From Hyphococcus sp. (GTDB lineage: Bacteria > Pseudomonadota > Alphaproteobacteria > Caulobacterales > Parvularculaceae), in the NCBI GenBank assembly GCA_021604605.1, contig BQJH01000007.1:1-26646 (forward strand): a stretch of 26,646 nucleotides of DNA. Direction: 5' to 3'. The translations under genes were made by a program, and so were the position numbers. Below the pieces are notes generated by a model. That model saw only the letters and a list, made by a program, of their open reading frames with translations, searched no databases and had not been told where the DNA came from. Shown one piece after another: positions 23,682 through 26,646 of the stretch. Numbering within the stretch: the stretch's first letter is position 1; the number at the start of each line of letters is the position of its first letter.

Positions 23682-24527
23682 TCATCCATCATCATCTGAT
23701 GCGGAAGTCTGAAACGCGTAACCCAGTACGATCGACTGAGCGAGACACATGGAGACGCTCAGAGAACGGAATTGTCTTACCTCCCCGTCTTTTACTGTAA
23801 ACGACACTGAAGCATGCGTCGCTAACGGGTTTATCTGACTGTCGCTGATTGTTATTATTTGACATTTTTGTTCAGTCGCGCTTGTAACCGTTTCAATCGT
23901 TTCCGTTGAATAAGGAGGAAAACTGATCGCTATCATCACATCGCAAGTGGTGATGGACTTTATTTGGGAATGATAAAACGCTCCGATTCCGTCAATAAAT
24001 ATTGCACGTTTATTCAGGCGCGAAAGCGCATATGCAATATATGACGCAATCGGAAACGCTCTTCCGAAACCAACAACGTAAACACTCTCTGCATCCGATA
24101 TCAGTTTGATGGCTTTGTCTAATTCTCGAGGCGCTACATCTTCACGGAGATGCCCCAGCGCTAATATGTTGCTGTCTACAAGCTCAGAAAGTATCTGAAC
24201 CGGACCTGTAACCTTGGCTTTGCCGACCTTGTCCTTGAATTGACGAATTCGTTCTGAATATCCTAGTGATGAATGGCCGGCCAAAAGGTCGTCTCGGAAT
24301 AACCGCTGCATCTGGCTGGCGCCGTCAAATCCAAATGACTTTGCAAAGCGAACAATGGCTGACGGCTGCACACCACATCGTTCTGCAAGCACTGCGACGG
24401 TTTCAAGTGCAAAATCGTTCGGCTCATCCAGAACATATTTTGCAATTTGCTGTAACCGTTTGCTCAGCGAATCATACTCGTTGCGGATGTTTGTACGTAA
24501 TTCGTCGACAGTTTGAGGTGGCTTCAT
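23682..24527 (-). CDS. MurR/RpiR family regulator, probable inositol repressor (IolR-like)
   Basis: The 281-aa protein has an N-terminal RpiR helix-turn-helix domain (about residues 15-85: LSKRLQQIAKYVLDEPNDFALETVAVLAERCGVQPSAIVRFAKSFGF, split by eye). It is followed by a SIS sugar-phosphate-binding domain (about 120-250) with YVVGFGRAFPIASYIAYALSRL and ISFPPYSTETIE. RpiR-type IolR proteins repress inositol genes in rhizobia and Caulobacter and are relieved by a pathway intermediate. The ATG at 24527 is preferred (AGGA upstream); an upstream TTG adds 11 odd residues. It is divergent from iolG, and a palindromic box lies between the two starts, so autoregulation is likely. Confidence 0.9.
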   Translation of the reverse strand: MKPPQTVDELRTNIRNEYDSLSKRLQQIAKYVLDEPNDFALETVAVLAERCGVQPSAIVRFAKSFGFDGASQMQRLFRDDLLAGHSSLGYSERIRQFKDKVGKAKVTGPVQILSELVDSNILALGHLREDVAPRELDKAIKLISDAESVYVVGFGRAFPIASYIAYALSRLNKRAIFIDGIGAFYHSQIKSITTCDVMIAISFPPYSTETIETVTSATEQKCQIITISDSQINPLATHASVSFTVKDGEVRQFRSLSVSMCLAQSIVLGYAFQTSASDDDG

Positions 24528-24553
24528 TTTTATCCTGCAAGCTCTGAAAATTA

Positions 24554-24587
24554 TTGCCAACCGGCTCCGTCTGGAATATATTTTTCA
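24554..24587 (+). promoter_or_regulatory. iolG promoter with IolR-like box C
   Basis: TTGCCA (24554-24559), a 17-bp spacer and TATATT (24577-24582) form a good plus-strand promoter. The box TGGAATATATTTTTCA (24572-24587) overlaps the -10 in the same register as box B1 overlaps the iolC -10, and matches the palindrome at 14 of 16 positions. Confidence 0.62.
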
Positions 24588-24640
24588 ATGATAGAATAAA
24601 TTGTTTACGCCTATTTGCAACACATAAGAGTTGTCCTCTC

Positions 24641-25636
24641 ATGCATCAAATCGCCCTTGTCGGAGCCGGACGGATCGGCGCAATTCATGCTGGAAACGTA
24701 GCGCGTCACCCGAGACTTAAGCTCGCTTGCATTGTCGATGCGTCGGAGGATGCGGCGCAGAGCTTGGCGGCGGCGACAGGTGCAAAAGCATGTTCCCTTG
24801 CCGAGGCGATAGCAGACAACAGTGTGAAAGGTGCGATCATTGCAAGCTCAACCGATACGCATCTTGAATTCTCGATCATGGCTGCGAAATCGGGGAAGGC
24901 GGTTTTTTGTGAAAAACCGATCGACCTTTGTCTTGAAAAAGTTAGCAACAGCGCTTCGTTGTTTGCCGATGCTGACACGGCTTTTCTGCTCGGTTTTAAT
25001 CGCAGGTTCGACCCTAACTTTATGAAGCTTCGTAGCCAGCTCCAGAACGGAGCAGTCGGCAAAATCGAAACGATTCATATTACAAGCCATGACCCGGCCC
25101 CGCCTCCGCTTTCATACATTCCGAAAAGCGGTGGATTATTCAGAGATATGACAATCCACGATTTTGATATGGCGCGCTGGCTTACAGGCGAGGAATTTAT
25201 TGAAGTCTTCGCTCAAGGTGCGTGCCTTATCGATAAAAGAATCGAAGATCACGGTGATATCGATACAGCGAAAATCCTCCTCAAGACTGCTTCCGGACGA
25301 ATGGTATTTATCAGCAACAGTCGCCGTTCTGGGTACGGCTACGACCAGCGTATTGAAGTCTTTGGTTCCGAAGGCCGGATAGCGGCGGGAAATATGTATG
25401 AAACGACTGTTGAACACTGGTCGCAGGGTGGACGAAACGCTGACAAGCCATTGGAATTTTTCCTTGAACGATATGCTACGGCCTACGAAAGCGAGATCGC
25501 GCATTTCGCTGATATTCTGGACCGATCCTGTAAGCCAAGCGTGACATATGATGATGGATACAAGGCGCTATTAATCGGCGAAGCTGCGATAAGGTCGTGG
25601 AAAGAAAAATCGCCAATATCAATCTCAAATGCATAG
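24641..25636 (+). CDS. iolG: Inositol 2-dehydrogenase
   Basis: The 331-aa Gfo/Idh/MocA protein has a Rossmann motif IALVGAGRIGAIHAGN at residues 4-19. Its catalytic triad has the spacing seen in IolG: Lys92 in CEKP, Asp169 and His173 in FRDMTIHDFDMARWL. GFNRRFDPNF is also typical of inositol dehydrogenases. It oxidises myo-inositol to 2-keto-myo-inositol with NAD+, the entry step of the pathway. The ATG at 24641 gives the normal N-terminus and has AAGAG upstream; an earlier in-frame ATG would add 29 unrelated residues through the promoter. It is transcribed alone, divergent from the RpiR gene and controlled by box C. No clear terminator follows before the right-hand repeat. Confidence 0.93.
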   Translation: MHQIALVGAGRIGAIHAGNVARHPRLKLACIVDASEDAAQSLAAATGAKACSLAEAIADNSVKGAIIASSTDTHLEFSIMAAKSGKAVFCEKPIDLCLEKVSNSASLFADADTAFLLGFNRRFDPNFMKLRSQLQNGAVGKIETIHITSHDPAPPPLSYIPKSGGLFRDMTIHDFDMARWLTGEEFIEVFAQGACLIDKRIEDHGDIDTAKILLKTASGRMVFISNSRRSGYGYDQRIEVFGSEGRIAAGNMYETTVEHWSQGGRNADKPLEFFLERYATAYESEIAHFADILDRSCKPSVTYDDGYKALLIGEAAIRSWKEKSPISISNA

Positions 25637-25800
25637 CTGTCTTTGATTCGACCCTCTCGATGTGAGGATCAGGACGTTACGACAACTCAAACAACTTTCC
25701 TCATAAGAACTGTCAGTATTAGGCCGGTAAGGAATACGGCAAAACGCCTAATCTATTGATATAAAATGGTTTTTCCACCCTCCTGAAGGGCGCATTTCTA

Positions 25801-25943
25801 GTAGAATTGTCTGGAATTTAGGCTTCGGCGCCTGACATAAAGTTCGATACGCATTCACGAAGGGGAGCCACTCGTTTTTTTGCAACATATTCAAAGGATT
25901 AGCGCGCAAAAATTGCGACCCCATTTTTCATTTCGAACTTTTG
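25801..25943 (+). repeat. Direct repeat copy 3 (right boundary of the phytate/inositol island)
   Basis: Same orientation as copy 2 (3488-3631). The core 25827-25872 matches 3514-3559 at 45 of 46 positions, and the homology continues through GCAACATATTCAA, GCGACCCCATTTTT and TTCGAACTTTT. Weaker similarity may extend left to about 25783. The right end abuts a toxin gene that lacks its 5' part, so the repeat end probably marks a recombination junction. Confidence 0.85.
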
Positions 25944-25950
25944 GCGTAAG

Positions 25951-26227
25951 GCGTTCATCGAAACATTCGGCCAGGCGGCGGGACGCCCGCGCGTCGAGAC
26001 GCTGAAAGACTCGAAACACGCCAATATAAAGGAGCTGCGGTTTGACGCCGATGACGGCGTCACGGCGGGCGGCGTTCGCCTTCGATCCGAAACGCGAAGC
26101 TCTCCTTCCCGTGGCGGCGGACAAGTCCGGCGGAAGCGAAAAGAAGTTTTACAAGAGGTTAATCAAATCCGCGGACGAAAGATTTGATCAGCATCTGGAA
26201 GCGTTGAAAAAAAACAAGGAGAGTTGA
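25951..26227 (+). pseudogene. RelE/ParE-type toxin gene, 5'-truncated and frameshifted
   Basis: Reading from 25951 gives AFIETFGQAAGRPRVETL, then KDSKHANIKELRFDADDGV. A shift of one base at about 26060-26064 leads into RRAAFAFDPKREALL, then VAADKSGGSEKKFYKRLIK to a TGA at 26225-26227. Together these match the middle and end of a phage-type RelE/ParE family toxin, where GRP-x-V-x-TLKGS-x-HANMKELRFDA and VAGDKSGGS are usual. About 28 N-terminal residues are missing and their place is taken by repeat copy 3. The expected Trp after GV is lost at the extra base. The gene is probably inactive; a sequencing error could explain the frameshift but not the missing 5' end. Confidence 0.7.
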
Positions 26228-26231
26228 TCCG

Positions 26232-26447
26232 ATGGCCCGCACATTGAACGAAGTGATGAAATCCCTGCCGAAAGCGCGCCGGGCGAAAGTCGAGGCGCGT
26301 GCCGAAGAGCTCATCGCCGAGGAATCCTCGCTGCAGGATCTGCGCCTTCCCCGTCGCGCGTGTGACAATCCCGGCAACCCTGGCCGTTGTGTATGTCGAT
26401 TACTACAAATTTGCGGCGATGAACGCCGTAATTTTAGAACTTGTTAA
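26232..26447 (+). pseudogene. Truncated antitoxin gene of the toxin relic
   Basis: The ATG lies 4 nt after the toxin stop with AAGGAG upstream, the normal layout of this toxin-antitoxin pair. The first 38 residues (MARTLNEVMKSLPKARR...LIAEESSLQDLR) match the N-terminal helix of the cognate XRE-type antitoxins. From about 26346 the sequence becomes unrelated (LPRRACDNPG...), and the helix-turn-helix domain is absent. The frame runs on by chance to 26447. This supports a second deletion or recombination junction near 26346. Confidence 0.65.
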
Positions 26448-26506
26448 ACTCCTCGATATTTCATATATTTGGAGTCGAAGTATTTTGCGGCGATCATCGC
26501 CGCAAA
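26410..26506 (+). promoter_or_regulatory. Promoter between two similar inverted repeats before the AbiEi-type gene
   Basis: TTTGCGGCGAT begins at 26410 and again at 26484, 74 bp apart. The second is an 11-bp-arm perfect inverted repeat with ATCGCCGCAAA (26496-26506). The first pairs with CGCCGTAA with one mismatch. Between them lies a promoter TTGTTA (26441-26446), 17-bp spacer, TATATT (26464-26469). AbiEi antitoxins are known to repress their operon through two inverted repeats, so an autoregulatory operator pair is likely. Confidence 0.6.
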
Positions 26507-26525
26507 TTGACAAAAAGGCGCACAG

Positions 26526-26646
26526 ATGCCCCTCAATGCCGAACAACGCACGCGACTGCGGGAAGACGCGCCTTTCGGGCTGTTCGTGACGAAGGAATGG
26601 CTGTCGGGCAAGGGCTACGCCCGGCACAGCATCGATAATCTGGTCA
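26526..26646 (+). CDS. AbiEi-type antitoxin of a type IV toxin-antitoxin system, 5' part only
   Basis: The frame starts MPLNAEQRTRLREDAPFG, then LFVTKEWLSGKGYARHSIDN, and leaves the window after about 40 codons. It resembles the N-terminal winged-helix of AbiEi family antitoxins, in which a WL-x-x-x-G-x-x-R-x-x-x-x-x-LV pattern recurs. Such proteins repress their own operon and neutralise the AbiEii nucleotidyltransferase toxin; the pair can act in phage abortive infection. AAAGGCG is the likely ribosome site. The promoter and paired inverted repeats just upstream fit autoregulation. The downstream toxin gene would be outside the window, so the call rests on a short segment. Confidence 0.55.
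   Translation, partial: MPLNAEQRTRLREDAPFGLFVTKEWLSGKGYARHSIDNLV

Noticed and set aside
25637..25800. Search for a terminator after iolG
   Set aside because: Only short stems (CCTC...GAGG) without a T tail were found, so nothing is called.
1..26646. CRISPR array, transposase or integrase within the window
   Set aside because: No regularly spaced short repeats and no transposase or recombinase motifs in any credible reading frame.

Overview
The window looks like a chromosomal segment of a TonB-receptor-rich alphaproteobacterium. A Caulobacterales, Hyphomonadales or Parvularculales type is the best guess. This rests on protein style and moderate GC and is an inference, because no rRNA or other taxonomic marker is present.

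Left flank (1-3.4 kb): a tRNA-Asn(GTT) gene, then a minus-strand set of four genes: a LysR-type regulator, a DoxX membrane protein, an NADPH-dependent FMN/quinone reductase and a DOPA-type extradiol dioxygenase. The set looks like a small quinone/catechol stress locus. Two matching 19-bp TATCC-N9-GGATA sites lie in front of lysR and in front of doxX.

Central island (about 3.5-25.9 kb): a 22.3-kb block bracketed by two direct repeats of about 143 bp, with a core of 45 identical bases in 46. A diverged third copy of part of the repeat starts in the 3' end of the tRNA-Asn. The block encodes what appears to be a complete route from phytate (inositol hexakisphosphate) to acetyl-CoA. It has two TonB-dependent receptors, a two-domain beta-propeller phytase lipoprotein, a PhoA-family alkaline phosphatase lipoprotein and an OprP/OprO-type porin. 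It also has a sodium:solute symporter, inositol 2-dehydrogenase (iolG), the operon iolC(-DUF2090)-iolD-iolE-iolB-iolA, a second Gfo/Idh/MocA dehydrogenase and an RpiR-type regulator. A palindromic box related to TGGAATATATATTCCA overlaps the predicted promoters of the phytase operon, the iolCDEBA operon and iolG. This suggests that one IolR-like repressor controls both phosphate stripping outside the cytoplasm and cyclitol catabolism inside it, so the organism probably uses phytate as a carbon source as well as a phosphate source.

Right flank (25.9-26.6 kb): the right repeat runs directly into a 5'-truncated, frameshifted RelE/ParE-type toxin gene and a truncated antitoxin gene. These are followed by a promoter between two similar inverted repeats and the start of an AbiEi-type (type IV toxin-antitoxin) antitoxin gene that runs off the window. 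This flank looks like accessory, defence-type DNA.

The most notable points are the single-locus phytate-to-acetyl-CoA pathway, its shared operator, and its position between repeats related to a tRNA-linked sequence.
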